Source: an uncultured Fidelibacterota bacterium
Lineage (GTDB): Bacteria; Fidelibacterota; Marinisomatia; Marinisomatales; Marinisomataceae
Reading direction: 5' to 3'
Assembly (NCBI GenBank): GCA_902624275.1
Contig: CACNWW010000001.1
Location: 347,212-411,211, forward strand
Length of the DNA: 64,000 nt
The position numbers and the translations under genes are program-made. Shown here in pieces: positions 9,123 through 18,533 of the stretch. Position 1 is the stretch's first letter, and every line of letters begins with the position of its first letter. The notes under the pieces were generated by a model. That model ran no database searches. It worked only from the letters and a program-made list of their open reading frames with translations, and was not told the DNA's origin.

Positions 9123-10136
9123 GTGACTGATGAACAAAAAATAGTTATATCTTCGAATGAAGAAAAAAATTTTGATAAACAAATTAGACCAAATCTTTTC
9201 AATGATTTCATTGGACAAGCATCTATTGTTAAATCCTTAAAAACTTATATAACTGCAGCAAAACAAAGAGAGGAAGCTTTAGATCATATACTTTTATATG
9301 GTCCCCCAGGACTTGGGAAGACAACACTTTCAAATATTATTGCCACAGAGCTTGAAAAAGGGTTTTTATCTACTTCGGGCCCAGTTATATCAATCCCAGG
9401 AGATCTTTCAGGGATGTTGACTAACCTTCAAGATAGAGATGTGTTTTTTATAGATGAAATACATAGAGTTAATACTACAGTTGAAGAATACCTCTATTCT
9501 GCAATGGAAGATTTTAAAATTGATATATTAATAGATTCAGGACCCAACGCAAGAACAGTAAGAATTGACTTAGAGCCCTTTACTTTGGTTGGAGCAACAA
9601 CAAGACTGGGAAATATTTCTACACCAATGCGAGATAGATTTGGTGCGATCTTTAGATTGGATTTTTATCAAAAAGATGAAATTTTTAAGATATTAAAAAG
9701 AACAGCATCGATTTTAGATATGAATGTGCAAGATGATGCACTAATAGAGATTGCTAACAGGTCTAGAGGTACACCAAGAATAGCCAACAGAGTATTAAAG
9801 AGAGTTAGAGACTTTGCTCAGGTAAAAAATGTAAACGAGATTCAGCTGCAAGATGCAAGGAGCTCACTTGATAGTATTGGTATTGACGAAAATGGATTAG
9901 AAAATATGGACCGTAAAATTTTAAAAAATCTTATTGTTAATTATAATGGTGGCCCAACCGGTGGCAAATCATTGGCAATTTCAATTAATGAAGATATTCA
10001 AACAATTGAAGATGTTTATGAACCTTACTTAATTAAAGAAGGCTTCATTGAAAGAACCTCAAGAGGAAGAATAGCAACAGATAAGGCATATACTTTGTTT
10101 GATTTAAAAAAAAAGGAGAAAAGTAAAGCTGTATGA
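9123..10136 (+). CDS. ruvB: Holliday junction branch migration helicase RuvB
   Basis: RuvB is the hexameric AAA+ motor that, with RuvA, drives branch migration of Holliday junctions. The 337-residue length is standard. It shows the RuvB N-terminus (IRPNLFNDFIGQ), Walker A YGPPGLGKTT (residues 59-68), Walker B FFIDEIHRVN, sensor LVGATTRLGNISTPMRDRFG and the C-terminal winged-helix segment with TSRGRIAT. The start is a GTG at 9123 without an obvious Shine-Dalgarno sequence. Its stop overlaps the queA start by 4 nt (ATGA). RuvA and RuvC are not in the window. Confidence 0.97.
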   Translation: MTDEQKIVISSNEEKNFDKQIRPNLFNDFIGQASIVKSLKTYITAAKQREEALDHILLYGPPGLGKTTLSNIIATELEKGFLSTSGPVISIPGDLSGMLTNLQDRDVFFIDEIHRVNTTVEEYLYSAMEDFKIDILIDSGPNARTVRIDLEPFTLVGATTRLGNISTPMRDRFGAIFRLDFYQKDEIFKILKRTASILDMNVQDDALIEIANRSRGTPRIANRVLKRVRDFAQVKNVNEIQLQDARSSLDSIGIDENGLENMDRKILKNLIVNYNGGPTGGKSLAISINEDIQTIEDVYEPYLIKEGFIERTSRGRIATDKAYTLFDLKKKEKSKAV

Positions 10137-11185
10137 TAGAAAAAAAGAAAAAGTATAAATTGAGCGATTTTAGGTACCAGCTACCCAAAAAATTTATCGC
10201 CCAAAAACCAAAACAAAAAAGAGACGGATCAAAAATGATGGTTTTGAATAGGGAAGCCCAAACCATAAAGCACAAAAAGTTTTCTGACATTACAGATTAT
10301 TTTAAAAAAAATGATTTATTAATTTTAAATGATACAAAAGTATTCCCAGCAAAGCTATATGCAACAAAAGATAGGACAGATGCAAAAGTTGAAATTTTTC
10401 TTTTAAGAGAACTCGGGGATCGTTTATGGGAAGTTCTTGTTAAGCCAGCAAGAAAAGTACGAATTGGTAATAAATTGATTCTATCCGATGGTCTTTTTTG
10501 TGATGTAATTGATAATACGGTTTCAGGCGGAAGAGTTGTACGATTTGAGTTTGAGAAGGGCAATTTTGATGACATTTTGGATAAGCTAGGGCACCCACCC
10601 TTGCCACCATACATTGAAAGACCAGCAACCCCAAATGACAAAGAAAGGTATCAAACAGTTTATGCTAAAAAAAGGGGCGCTGTGGCAGCACCTATTGCAG
10701 GGTTGCACTTTACACCACAGATATTAAAAAAACTTGAAAAAAAGGGAGTAAAAGTTCACTACATCACCTTACACATTGGGCTGGGAACATTTAAGCCAGT
10801 TCAGGTAGAAGATTTAAATAGACACCATATGGATTCAGAATATTTCGAAGTTTCTCCTGCAACAGCTTTAGCAATAAATGAAGCAAAAAGAAAAAGAAGA
10901 AGAATATTAGCAGTTGGTACTTCTACTGTTAGAGCTTTAGAGACTGTAAATGTTTCAGGATTTTTAATATCTCCTAAAAAAGGTTGGACAAACAAATTTA
11001 TTCATCCTCCCCATGAGTTTAAAATAGTAGATGGACTAATTACAAATTTCCATCAACCAGAAAGCACGTTATTAATGCTAACATCTTCTTTTGGTGGATA
11101 TAAATTTATCAAAGATGCATATAAAGTAGCTAAGCAAAAAAAATATAGATTTTTGAGTTATGGGGACTCAATGCTGATTACATAA
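10133..11185 (+). CDS. queA: S-adenosylmethionine:tRNA ribosyltransferase-isomerase QueA
   Basis: QueA transfers and isomerises the ribosyl part of S-adenosylmethionine onto preQ1 in tRNA to form epoxyqueuosine, the wobble-base precursor of queuosine. The 350-residue protein has the expected blocks: DFRYQLPKKFIAQKP at the N-terminus, LILNDTKVFPAKL, LGHPPLPPYIER, RYQTVYAKKRGAVAAPIAGL, THVGLGTF-like LHIGLGTFKPVQVED, VGTSTVRALE, and NFHQPESTLLML near the end. The start overlaps the ruvB stop, and ispDF follows one base after its stop, so the genes are probably co-transcribed. Confidence 0.97.
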   Translation: MIEKKKKYKLSDFRYQLPKKFIAQKPKQKRDGSKMMVLNREAQTIKHKKFSDITDYFKKNDLLILNDTKVFPAKLYATKDRTDAKVEIFLLRELGDRLWEVLVKPARKVRIGNKLILSDGLFCDVIDNTVSGGRVVRFEFEKGNFDDILDKLGHPPLPPYIERPATPNDKERYQTVYAKKRGAVAAPIAGLHFTPQILKKLEKKGVKVHYITLHIGLGTFKPVQVEDLNRHHMDSEYFEVSPATALAINEAKRKRRRILAVGTSTVRALETVNVSGFLISPKKGWTNKFIHPPHEFKIVDGLITNFHQPESTLLMLTSSFGGYKFIKDAYKVAKQKKYRFLSYGDSMLIT

Positions 11186-11186
11186 A

Positions 11187-12329
11187 ATGAAAAATATTGC
11201 TATTATAGTTGGAGCAGGCTCAGGTGAAAGATTCGGTTCTTATAAACAGGTAGTAATGATAAACAATAAGCCTGTATATAAATATTCTATTGATGCCTTC
11301 CTTGATTCTAATTGTTTTTCTCAAATAATACTAGCTATCCCAAAAAAATTGTTTAACGTTATAACCAATGAATTAACTGATCAAAGGTATAAAGATATAA
11401 TAGTTTGCGAAGGAGGAAAAACAAGAGCGCAATCTGTTTATAATGCATTTTCTAAAATTACAGAAAATGAAAAAAACAAAATATTCGTACATGATGCAGC
11501 AAGGCCTTTAATCTCTAAACAAACAATCTTAAACCTTGTAAGTTTTTCAAAAAAAGAAAATGCTGTTATTTTAGCAAAAAAAATTAATGAGACCGTAAAA
11601 TCTGTCAAAGAAGGGAAATCAAAATTTAATGTAGACAGATCAACACTATGGATAGCAGAAACACCACAAGTATTTAACCAAGAAATTCTTCAAGAGGCTT
11701 ATGATAAAAAATTAGATATCATTGATGAATTTTACGACGAAGCAGCGTTAGTTGAGGAGTGTGGGTATGAAATAAAAATTTGTGAAAACAGAATTTTAAA
11801 TACAAAAATTACTACTAAAGAAGACATAGATTTAATTTCAAAAAATATGATAGACAATATTTTCTTCGGGCTTGGTCTTGATTGTCATTTGCTTGAAAAA
11901 GGTAGCGGTATTGTTATTGGAGGTTATAAAATAAAATGTAACTTAAAATCTGTAGCGCATTCAGACGGAGACGTTTTAACGCATGCTATTATTGACGCAT
12001 TATGCGGAGCATTAAATTTGGGTGACATAGGACAACATTTTCCTAATACCTCTAAGAACAAAAACATTTCAAGCATTAAATTATTAAAAAAAATAATATC
12101 ACTAATCCCAAGTAATATTAGCATTATAAATATTGACGCCTCAATTGTGCTGAACAGCCCAAAAATTTCAAAATACAAATCAAAAATAGTTTCAACATTG
12201 GCTCCAATATTAAAAATTCCTGAAAGTAAGATATCTATTAAAGGTATTACAAGCAACGGATTGAGCTTTTTAGATATGAAAAATGGTTGGGGGGCAGAAG
12301 TAATCATTTCTCTTAAACAATGGAAATAA
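11187..12329 (+). CDS. ispDF: Bifunctional IspD/IspF enzyme of the MEP isoprenoid pathway
   Basis: A fusion of MEP cytidylyltransferase (IspD, about residues 1-220) and MEcPP synthase (IspF, about 222-380), two non-consecutive steps of the non-mevalonate pathway. The IspD half starts IAIIVGAGSGERFG and has VHDAARPLI and WIAETPQVF. The usual PKQ after the glycine-rich loop reads YKQ here. The IspF half has GLDCHLLEKG, with the Asp-x-His metal ligands, and HSDGDVLTHAIIDAL, with the third ligand His. The reading frame is continuous. ispE overlaps its end by 10 nt, so three MEP enzymes are made from adjacent reading frames; dxr is at 31.7 kb. Confidence 0.95.
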   Translation: MKNIAIIVGAGSGERFGSYKQVVMINNKPVYKYSIDAFLDSNCFSQIILAIPKKLFNVITNELTDQRYKDIIVCEGGKTRAQSVYNAFSKITENEKNKIFVHDAARPLISKQTILNLVSFSKKENAVILAKKINETVKSVKEGKSKFNVDRSTLWIAETPQVFNQEILQEAYDKKLDIIDEFYDEAALVEECGYEIKICENRILNTKITTKEDIDLISKNMIDNIFFGLGLDCHLLEKGSGIVIGGYKIKCNLKSVAHSDGDVLTHAIIDALCGALNLGDIGQHFPNTSKNKNISSIKLLKKIISLIPSNISIINIDASIVLNSPKISKYKSKIVSTLAPILKIPESKISIKGITSNGLSFLDMKNGWGAEVIISLKQWK

Positions 12330-13156
12330 AATCAACTTCAAAGATTAATATTGGGCTGCATGTTCACAACAAAAGAAGTGATGGCTTTCATAATATCTCA
12401 ACATTATTCCAAGAGATAAATCTTTGTGATACAATCAAAATTATTGAAGATAAAAATTTTTCATGTACAACAAACTGTGGTACTATCATTGAGAAAGATA
12501 ATTTTGCAACAAAAGCATTTAATATGATGAAAACACAATACTCAAATATACCCAATGTACGTATTTCAATTACAAAAACAATACCTATAAAAGCTGGCCT
12601 AGGAGGAGGTTCGAGTAATGGTACAGCAGTATTAATGGGATTAAATCATCTTTTCAAACTCAATTTAACCAACGAAAAATTGTCTGAAATGGCAAGCAAA
12701 GTTAGCTCAGACTCTACTTTTTTTGTTAGAGGGGGATTGCAATTTGGCACGCTAAGAGGAGAAAAGCTAGATGTAATCCAAAATATAAAGATACCCAAAC
12801 ATATCTTATTAGTACATCCTGGTATTAAAATCAGTACAAAAGAGGCTTTTGGTCATTTAAAAAACCATTTGTTAAATGAAAATATGGACATTAACTTGTC
12901 GCAATTATTAAGAGAATTAAATAATTCTACTTTTAATTCTAAGTTATTTAAAAATGATTTTGAGATGTACGTTTTTGAAACACATCCAGAAATTGGCGCA
13001 ATAAAATTAAAAATTTTGGATTTCGGTGCTAAATATGCCAGTTTGTCGGGTACGGGTTCGACTGTGTTTGGAATATTTTCTTCAAAAAAAGATTTGCTTA
13101 AAGCACAATCTTTCTTCAGTCCCCAATACTTAACTTACTATGTAAATCCAATTTAA
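12320..13156 (+). CDS. ispE: 4-diphosphocytidyl-2-C-methyl-D-erythritol kinase IspE
   Basis: IspE is the GHMP-family kinase that phosphorylates the 2-OH of CDP-ME in the MEP pathway. The 278-residue protein has KINIGLHVHNKRSDGFHNI, with the catalytic lysine region at the N-terminus, the ATP loop IPIKAGLGGGSSNGTA (the usual Asp-Ala after GGGSS is Asn-Gly here), SSDSTFFVRGG, which contains the expected catalytic Asp, and SLSGTGSTVFGIF near the C-terminus. It overlaps ispDF and is followed by a tRNA-Gln gene after 4 bases. The identification is strong. Confidence 0.94.
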   Translation: MEIKSTSKINIGLHVHNKRSDGFHNISTLFQEINLCDTIKIIEDKNFSCTTNCGTIIEKDNFATKAFNMMKTQYSNIPNVRISITKTIPIKAGLGGGSSNGTAVLMGLNHLFKLNLTNEKLSEMASKVSSDSTFFVRGGLQFGTLRGEKLDVIQNIKIPKHILLVHPGIKISTKEAFGHLKNHLLNENMDINLSQLLRELNNSTFNSKLFKNDFEMYVFETHPEIGAIKLKILDFGAKYASLSGTGSTVFGIFSSKKDLLKAQSFFSPQYLTYYVNPI

Positions 13157-13160
13157 ATTT

Positions 13161-13232
13161 TGGGGAGTCGTCTAATTGGCAGGACACCTGGTTTTGGTCC
13201 AGGCAGTCGGGGTTCGAGTCCCTGCTCCCCAA
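13161..13232 (+). tRNA. tRNA-Gln (anticodon TTG)
   Basis: The sequence folds as a full cloverleaf. A 7-bp acceptor stem pairs TGGGGAG with CTCCCCA (T1-A72). The D-arm contains the GTC/GGC region with AATTGGCA, and the anticodon stem CCTGG/CCAGG encloses the loop TTTTGGT, giving anticodon TTG. The T-arm is CGGGG TTCGAGT CCCTG, with one G-T pair. The discriminator is A at 13232. CCA is not encoded (the next bases are CAA), so a CCA-adding enzyme is needed. It lies 4 bases after ispE and 7 bases before prs, so it is probably cut from the same transcript. Confidence 0.93.
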
Positions 13233-13239
13233 CAAAGTT

Positions 13240-14202
13240 ATGGGTAAATATATAAAAAAAATATTTGCAGGATCTAGCAATCCTCAGCTTGCAATTAAAA
13301 TTGCAAAAGAGTGCGGTGTATCCCTTGGTGAATTATCTATTAAACGTTTTAGTGATGGAGAAATTTGGGTGAAATTTGAGGAGAACCTAAGAGGCAACGA
13401 CGTTTATCTTATTCAATCCACCAATGCACCCGCAGATAATATTGTTGAATTAGCACTGCTCATTGATGCTGCAAAAAGAGCCAGCGCCCAAAGAATTAAT
13501 GTGATTATGCCATATTTCGGATATTCAAGACAAGATCGTAAAGACGAGCCAAGAGTACCAATTTCTGCCAAAGTCATGATGGATATTTTTGTTAAAGCAG
13601 GAGCTGATAGGGTTGTAACAATGGATCTTCATTCAACTCAAATTCAGGGCTTTTCATCTAAGCCTGTGGATAATATTTACGGTAGCCTTGTATTAATGCC
13701 TGAATTGGAAAAACATTTCAAAGACTTATCATCTGATGATAATTTTACAGTTTTAATTCCGGACATGGGATCAAGCAAGCTCGGACAATCTTATGCCAAA
13801 AGATTAGGCATGAGCTTTGCCCTTGTTGATAAAAGAAGAAGCGCGCACAACCAATCAGAAGTTATGTCTGTTGTTGGAGAGCTAGAAAATCAACATGTAT
13901 TAATTATCGACGATATGATTGATACTGCTGGCACTATATCAAATGCAGCTAAAGTAGCTAAAGAAAAAGGAGCACTTTCAGTAACTGTCGCCGCAACGCA
14001 CGGTATATTTTCTTCCAATGCATTTGATAAGCTGTCAGATGATATTATTGATTCTATTTTTATTACAGATACAATAGATATGTCTCATATTGATAACTGT
14101 GAAAAACTTAAAACCATTTCATCTGCAAAAATTTTTGCAGAAACAATTAACAGGATTCACAGCGGTGAATCGGTCAGTGAACTATTTAGGAAAGTAACAT
14201 GA
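13240..14202 (+). CDS. prs: Ribose-phosphate pyrophosphokinase
   Basis: Prs makes PRPP from ribose 5-phosphate and ATP for nucleotide, histidine, tryptophan and NAD synthesis. The 320-residue length is typical of class I enzymes. Visible are FSDGEIWVKFEENLRGNDV, MPYFGYSRQDRKDEPR (the ATP-binding flexible loop region), MDLHSTQIQGFSSKPVDN with the metal-binding histidine, and the PRPP loop DDMIDTAGT. The gene starts 7 nt after the tRNA-Gln gene. Its stop overlaps the rplY start by 4 nt, the usual prs-rplY-pth order. Confidence 0.97.
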   Translation: MGKYIKKIFAGSSNPQLAIKIAKECGVSLGELSIKRFSDGEIWVKFEENLRGNDVYLIQSTNAPADNIVELALLIDAAKRASAQRINVIMPYFGYSRQDRKDEPRVPISAKVMMDIFVKAGADRVVTMDLHSTQIQGFSSKPVDNIYGSLVLMPELEKHFKDLSSDDNFTVLIPDMGSSKLGQSYAKRLGMSFALVDKRRSAHNQSEVMSVVGELENQHVLIIDDMIDTAGTISNAAKVAKEKGALSVTVAATHGIFSSNAFDKLSDDIIDSIFITDTIDMSHIDNCEKLKTISSAKIFAETINRIHSGESVSELFRKVT

Positions 14203-14888
14203 GTAAATTTGAAAAATTAAATGTAGATATTAGAAAAGAACAGGGTACATCAGCATCAAGAAGAGCTAGGCTGCAAAACAAGGTACCCGCAGTTGTCTAC
14301 CATTCAGGAGTAAAAGCTATTCCTCTTTCTGTAGACAAATTAAGTTTAAATAAGGCGCTAAGAACAGGTCAAATGATTTTTGAAGTCAATGTGGAAGATA
14401 AAGACCAATTTGTTTTAGTAAAGGAAATCCAGTATCACCCAGTAACAGATGAAATCATTCACGTAGACTTTCAAAAAGTAAAAGAAGATGAGAAGATTTC
14501 TTTGGAAGTAGCTGTCAGAAGTTCTGGAGAAGCCCAGGGAGTGAAACTTGGTGGACTATTGGTTCAAATGCTAAACTCAGTAACGATCAAATGTAGACCA
14601 GCAGAAATTCCTGAGTTCCTTGAGATTGACGTAACGGACATGGAAATGAATACAAATCTTTTTGTTAAAGATATCACTCTTCCAGAAGATGTTGAAATGT
14701 TAACAGCTGATGACATAGCTGTAGTTTCAGTTCAGGAACCTAAAGCAGAAAAAGAAGATGAGGTTATTGAGGAATCTGAAAGTGAAGAAGCAGATGAAAC
14801 ATCTGAGGATGAAACATCTTCAGAAGATGACGCTAAAGAAGAAAGCACGGAAGAAGAAGGAAAAGATAATTCTGGGGAAGAAGCATAA
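14199..14888 (+). CDS. rplY: Ribosomal protein bL25, long CTC/TL5 type
   Basis: bL25 binds 5S rRNA in the large ribosomal subunit. This is the long general-stress type (229 residues): an N-terminal L25 domain (about 1-95, with RKEQGTSASRRARLQNKVPAVVYHSG-type sequence) followed by the TL5 C-terminal beta domain (about 96-185). A strongly acidic tail of about 45 residues rich in Glu, Asp and Ser follows. Such acidic tails are common in the family but vary in length. The gene overlaps prs by 4 nt and pth by 1 nt. The antisense reading of the acidic tail also stays open, but that is only a by-product of its composition. Confidence 0.95.
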   Translation: MSKFEKLNVDIRKEQGTSASRRARLQNKVPAVVYHSGVKAIPLSVDKLSLNKALRTGQMIFEVNVEDKDQFVLVKEIQYHPVTDEIIHVDFQKVKEDEKISLEVAVRSSGEAQGVKLGGLLVQMLNSVTIKCRPAEIPEFLEIDVTDMEMNTNLFVKDITLPEDVEMLTADDIAVVSVQEPKAEKEDEVIEESESEEADETSEDETSSEDDAKEESTEEEGKDNSGEEA

Positions 14889-15457
14889 TGATAATTTTTG
14901 TTGGTCTTGGTAATCATGAAACTAAGTACCACAATACCAAACATAATATTGGGTATTGGGTATTAGATAGTTTTGCAAAAAAATACGGCTTAGAATTTAA
15001 GCCTGGTAAAGGAAATTATGTCGTTGCAAAAAAAGGTTCTAGTTTTATGTTGATCAAACCAGCAACTGGTATGAATAATAGCGGGACTATTATTAATGAA
15101 GTCTTAAATTTTTACAAGGCAAAAAAAGAAGATCTAGTAATTATTTTTGATGATGTAGATCTTCCACTAGGAGAAATAAGATTACGTGCAGATGGTGGAG
15201 ACGGATGTCATAATGGGATGAAATCTGTCTTACAATACGTGTCAAGTAATAAAATTAAAAGATTAAAAGTTGGAATTGCAGCTTCTGACTACAAAAGACC
15301 ATCAGAAAAATATGTTTTAAAACCATTTAATAAGCGTTTTAATACATTGGTTGAAGAAGTTTTAATTTTTGCTAATGAAGCAATGCAGTCACTTTTAGAT
15401 AACGGTGAAGAATTCACAATGAATAATTATAATAATCAAACTATAGGAGTAGCATAG
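14888..15457 (+). CDS. pth: Peptidyl-tRNA hydrolase
   Basis: Pth releases peptides from peptidyl-tRNA that dropped off ribosomes. The 189-residue protein shows [24 protein letters not shown] with the catalytic histidine of the family, [10 protein letters not shown] with the substrate-contacting Asn, [29 protein letters not shown] with the active-site Asp, and FNKRF near the C-terminus. The usual GLGNPG reads GLGNHE here. It overlaps rplY and hppA by one base each. Confidence 0.95.
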   Translation: MIIFVGLGNHETKYHNTKHNIGYWVLDSFAKKYGLEFKPGKGNYVVAKKGSSFMLIKPATGMNNSGTIINEVLNFYKAKKEDLVIIFDDVDLPLGEIRLRADGGDGCHNGMKSVLQYVSSNKIKRLKVGIAASDYKRPSEKYVLKPFNKRFNTLVEEVLIFANEAMQSLLDNGEEFTMNNYNNQTIGVA

Positions 15458-17496
15458 TGGAAAATCTATTCTATTTAATACCACTGTCAGGATTAATGGC
15501 AGTTGTATTTGGATTAATAAGAAGTAAATGGATCTCTGATCAGAATCCTGGAAATGAAAAAATGCAAGAGATTGGCTTAGCAATTCGCGAAGGAGCTACA
15601 GCTTTTCTTTTAAGAGAATATAAAGTTTTAACAATATTTGTTTTAACAGTTGCAGCACTTCTGTACTGGGTAAACATATCATCTGAGACTACAGAAGTAG
15701 CATTGTCTTTTATAGTTGGTGCAATTTGTAGTGGTTTAGCTGGTGCTTTAGGCATGAGAGTTGCAACACTTGCAAACCACAGAACTACAGAAGCTGCAAG
15801 AAACAGTTTAAGTAAAGCGCTTGCAGTTGCTTTCAACGGTGGTGCTGTTATGGGTATGAACGTTGTAGGTTTAGGAATTTTAGGATTATCCCTACTATTT
15901 TATTTATATGGTGGCTTAAGCGGTTCGGAAGACTTTTCACTAGTAATGACTAAAGTTTCCGGTTTTGCAATGGGCGCTTCATCAATTGCTTTATTTGCCC
16001 GTGTAGGTGGTGGAATCTATACTAAAGCTGCTGATGTTGGGGCAGATTTAGTTGGAAAAGTAGAAGCAGGAATTCCTGAAGACGATCCAAGAAATCCAGC
16101 AACCATTGCTGATAATGTAGGTGATAATGTAGGAGATGTTGCAGGAATGGGTGCAGATCTTTTTGAATCTTATGTAGGCTCAATGATTGGAGCTATGGTT
16201 TTAGCAGCAGCGTCTGGAGAAAAAAGCTTAGTATTTCTACCATTATTTTTAGCAGCATCTGGAATTATAGTTTCTATTCTTGGTACATTTTTTGTAAAAA
16301 CAAAAGAGGGGGGAAATCCTCAAACAGCACTAAATATTGGTGTATTTGGTTCAGGATTTGTAATGACCGTGGTAAGCTACTATTTGATTGGTAGACTGAT
16401 CGAAAACCCCGTCATTTTAGCAGATGGATATCAAAATGTACAAGCGCTTGATTTATTTTTTGCTACTGTAGTCGGTTTAGTTTCAGGAATTTTAATCGGA
16501 GTATTAACAGAATATTACACTTCCGATCATCAGAAACCATCACAAAATGTCGCAGCTTCAAGTGAAACAGGATCAGCTACAAATATTATTTCCGGCCTGG
16601 CTAATGGAATGTTTTCAACTGCCTTGCCTGTATTGGTAATTGCACTTTCCATCCTTGGGGCATATCACTTTGCTCATTTATATGGTATTGCTTTAGCTGC
16701 GCTTGGTATGCTATCAACAATTGGAATTCAATTAGCAGTTGATGCTTATGGTCCAATTGCAGACAATGCTGGCGGTATCGCTGAAATGGCAGAGCTCCCA
16801 AAAGAAGTGCGTGAAAGAACTGATAAGCTTGATGCAGTGGGTAATACTACAGCAGCTATTGGTAAAGGTTTTGCTATTGGTTCTGCTGCCTTAACATCTT
16901 TAGCGTTATTTGCAGCATTTAGAGAAACAGTTGGTGGCTTAACCTTAGATATTAATAACCCTCAAGTTATGGCAGGTCTATTAATCGGTTCATCATTACC
17001 ATTCGTATTTTCAGCTCTTGCAATGCAGGCGGTTGGAGATGCTGCCTTTGAAATGATTGAAGAGGTTAGAAGACAATTTAGAGAAATCAAGGGCTTACTT
17101 GATGGAAAAGCAAAAGCAGATTATGCTAAATGTGTTGATATTGCAACTACAGCTGCAATCAATAAAATGGTACTACCTGGAGCATTGGCAGTGTTCACAC
17201 CAATTATCTTTGGCTTAGTATTAGGTCAAAAAGAAATGCTTGGTGGTATTTTAGCTGGAGTGACAGTAACCGGAGTTTTACTAGCAATCTTTATGTCAAA
17301 TGCTGGTGGATCTTGGGACAATGCAAAAAAATACATAGAATCTGGTAATCACGGAGGAAAAGGTAGTACAGCACACAAAGCTGCAGTTGTCGGTGATACA
17401 GTTGGGGACCCTTTTAAAGATACTGCGGGACCATCACTTAATATTTTAATCAAATTGATATCAGTGGTATCGCTTGTAATCGCACCGCTTATATAA
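15457..17496 (+). CDS. hppA: Membrane-bound, K+-dependent-type ion-translocating pyrophosphatase
   Basis: This integral membrane enzyme couples pyrophosphate hydrolysis to pumping of H+ and/or Na+. The 679-residue protein has about 16 hydrophobic segments. Conserved pyrophosphate/Mg loops are visible: [56 protein letters not shown] and [19 protein letters not shown]. The motif [18 protein letters not shown] has Ala where K+-independent pumps have Lys (GNTTKA), and [10 protein letters not shown] also fits the K+-dependent group, which contains both Na+ and H+ pumps. The start is a GTG at 15457 with AGGAG 7 bases upstream. It is embedded between pth and rpsF. Confidence 0.95.
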   Translation: MENLFYLIPLSGLMAVVFGLIRSKWISDQNPGNEKMQEIGLAIREGATAFLLREYKVLTIFVLTVAALLYWVNISSETTEVALSFIVGAICSGLAGALGMRVATLANHRTTEAARNSLSKALAVAFNGGAVMGMNVVGLGILGLSLLFYLYGGLSGSEDFSLVMTKVSGFAMGASSIALFARVGGGIYTKAADVGADLVGKVEAGIPEDDPRNPATIADNVGDNVGDVAGMGADLFESYVGSMIGAMVLAAASGEKSLVFLPLFLAASGIIVSILGTFFVKTKEGGNPQTALNIGVFGSGFVMTVVSYYLIGRLIENPVILADGYQNVQALDLFFATVVGLVSGILIGVLTEYYTSDHQKPSQNVAASSETGSATNIISGLANGMFSTALPVLVIALSILGAYHFAHLYGIALAALGMLSTIGIQLAVDAYGPIADNAGGIAEMAELPKEVRERTDKLDAVGNTTAAIGKGFAIGSAALTSLALFAAFRETVGGLTLDINNPQVMAGLLIGSSLPFVFSALAMQAVGDAAFEMIEEVRRQFREIKGLLDGKAKADYAKCVDIATTAAINKMVLPGALAVFTPIIFGLVLGQKEMLGGILAGVTVTGVLLAIFMSNAGGSWDNAKKYIESGNHGGKGSTAHKAAVVGDTVGDPFKDTAGPSLNILIKLISVVSLVIAPLI

Positions 17497-17497
17497 T

Positions 17498-17501
17498 GGA
17501 G
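17498..17501 (+). promoter_or_regulatory. Ribosome binding site fixing the rpsF start
   Basis: GGAG lies 6 bases before the ATG at 17508. An in-frame ATG at 17496 overlaps the hppA stop but has no upstream Shine-Dalgarno sequence, and would add MEKI before the normal S6 start MNYYE. The downstream ATG is therefore preferred. Confidence 0.65.
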
Positions 17502-17507
17502 AAAATA

Positions 17508-17861
17508 ATGAATTATTATGAAGTACTATACATTTTGAACCCAAACTTTAATAAAGAACAAATTGCCGAAGTAATGAGCGAGGTGTCTGACTTTGTTAAA
17601 AAGAAAAATCATGGTGTAGTTAATCACGATTTTTGGGGCAAAAAACAATTAGCATATAATGTGAAAAAACATAGATATGGAAACTTTATTTTGCTAAATA
17701 CAGAATTTAAAGATGCAAACTTTGTTAACGAGTTTAAAGTATTTTTAAATCTAAATAAAGAGGTTATGAAATACATGATTATCAAATTAAATGAAAAACC
17801 TTCGAAAGAAACTCAGCAAGAAGTAAGTGCGGAAGAAGGAAATACACAGGAGGGAAATTAA
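17508..17861 (+). CDS. rpsF: Ribosomal protein bS6
   Basis: bS6 is a small-subunit protein that pairs with bS18 on the 16S rRNA platform. With the chosen ATG the protein is 117 residues and begins [14 protein letters not shown], as S6 proteins do. [21 protein letters not shown] is the conserved middle block. The last 20 or so residues form a Glu/Gln-rich tail ([15 protein letters not shown]), a variable feature of the family. An in-frame ATG four codons upstream is possible but lacks a ribosome binding site. The gene is followed directly by rpsR and rplI. No ssb gene sits between rpsF and rpsR, unlike in many bacteria. Confidence 0.95.
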   Translation: MNYYEVLYILNPNFNKEQIAEVMSEVSDFVKKKNHGVVNHDFWGKKQLAYNVKKHRYGNFILLNTEFKDANFVNEFKVFLNLNKEVMKYMIIKLNEKPSKETQQEVSAEEGNTQEGN

Positions 17862-18085
17862 TGTTATCTAGTAGGAAAAAATCCTGTTATTTTAAAAGAA
17901 ATAACATTCAAGAAATTGATTATAAAGATGTTAAGCTCTTAACAAAATTTATAAATGATCAAGGTAAAATAACTCCACGAAGAGTTACCGGTACAAGTAG
18001 TAAAATGCATAGAAAGCTTGTATTAGCAATTAAAAGAGCAAGGAATATTGCATTAATTCCATTTGCTGCAGTAGATAGGGATTAA
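17861..18085 (+). CDS. rpsR: Ribosomal protein bS18
   Basis: A 74-residue bS18, the partner of bS6 in the 30S platform. Typical sequence features are an N-terminal basic stretch with KKSCYFKRN, then [28 protein letters not shown], which is the hallmark S18 block, and [19 protein letters not shown] at the end. The start overlaps the rpsF stop by one base, with AGGAGGG just upstream of the ATG. Length and content are ordinary. Confidence 0.97.
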   Translation: MLSSRKKSCYFKRNNIQEIDYKDVKLLTKFINDQGKITPRRVTGTSSKMHRKLVLAIKRARNIALIPFAAVDRD

Positions 18086-18086
18086 A

Positions 18087-18533
18087 ATGAAAGTTATTTT
18101 AAAAGAAGATGTACATAATCTAGGACAACAAGGCGATGTTGTTGAAGTAAAAGCTGGATATGCTAGGAACTACTTAATGCCACAAAAACTTGCAATTCTT
18201 TTTACTGAACAACAGCAAAGAAGCATTGAAGAGGCTGAAAGGGCAGAGGCCAGAAAATTAGATAGGGAAAAAGATCAAATAGAATCAATTTTAAAAAAGC
18301 TGAAATCTTTAAACCTGTCATTAAAAATGAAATCGGAAGAGGATAATAAGCTTTTTGGTTCTGTAACAAAACTTGATATTGTTAAGCTGTTAGAAGAAAG
18401 CGGTGTGAAAATCGATAAAAAGTATATTCAATTAACTTCTCCTATTAAGACTTTAGGGGAGCATACAGTCAATGTATCATTTACTAAAGACATGTCAGAA
18501 AGTTTTACTGTCTTAGTTGAGAAAGAAGATTAA
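18087..18533 (+). CDS. rplI: Ribosomal protein bL9
   Basis: bL9 bridges the L1 stalk region of the 50S subunit with neighbouring ribosomes. The 148-residue protein has the N-terminal RNA-binding domain (MKVILKEDVHNLGQQGDVVEVKAGYARNYL-type, written here only in part), a long charged connecting helix (about 45-80) and the C-terminal domain with KLFGSVTKLDIVKLLEE. It closes the rpsF-rpsR-rplI operon and overlaps the end of the convergent unknown gene at 18530 by 4 nt. Confidence 0.96.
   Translation: MKVILKEDVHNLGQQGDVVEVKAGYARNYLMPQKLAILFTEQQQRSIEEAERAEARKLDREKDQIESILKKLKSLNLSLKMKSEEDNKLFGSVTKLDIVKLLEESGVKIDKKYIQLTSPIKTLGEHTVNVSFTKDMSESFTVLVEKED

Noticed and set aside
11187..12329. IspDF fusion as a novelty
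   Set aside because: Bifunctional IspDF enzymes are already known in several bacterial lineages; only the YKQ variant of the PKQ motif is mildly unusual.
14732..14944. Ser-rich antisense frame under the rplY tail
   Set aside because: It is the reverse reading of the Glu/Asp-rich tail of bL25; low complexity explains its openness.
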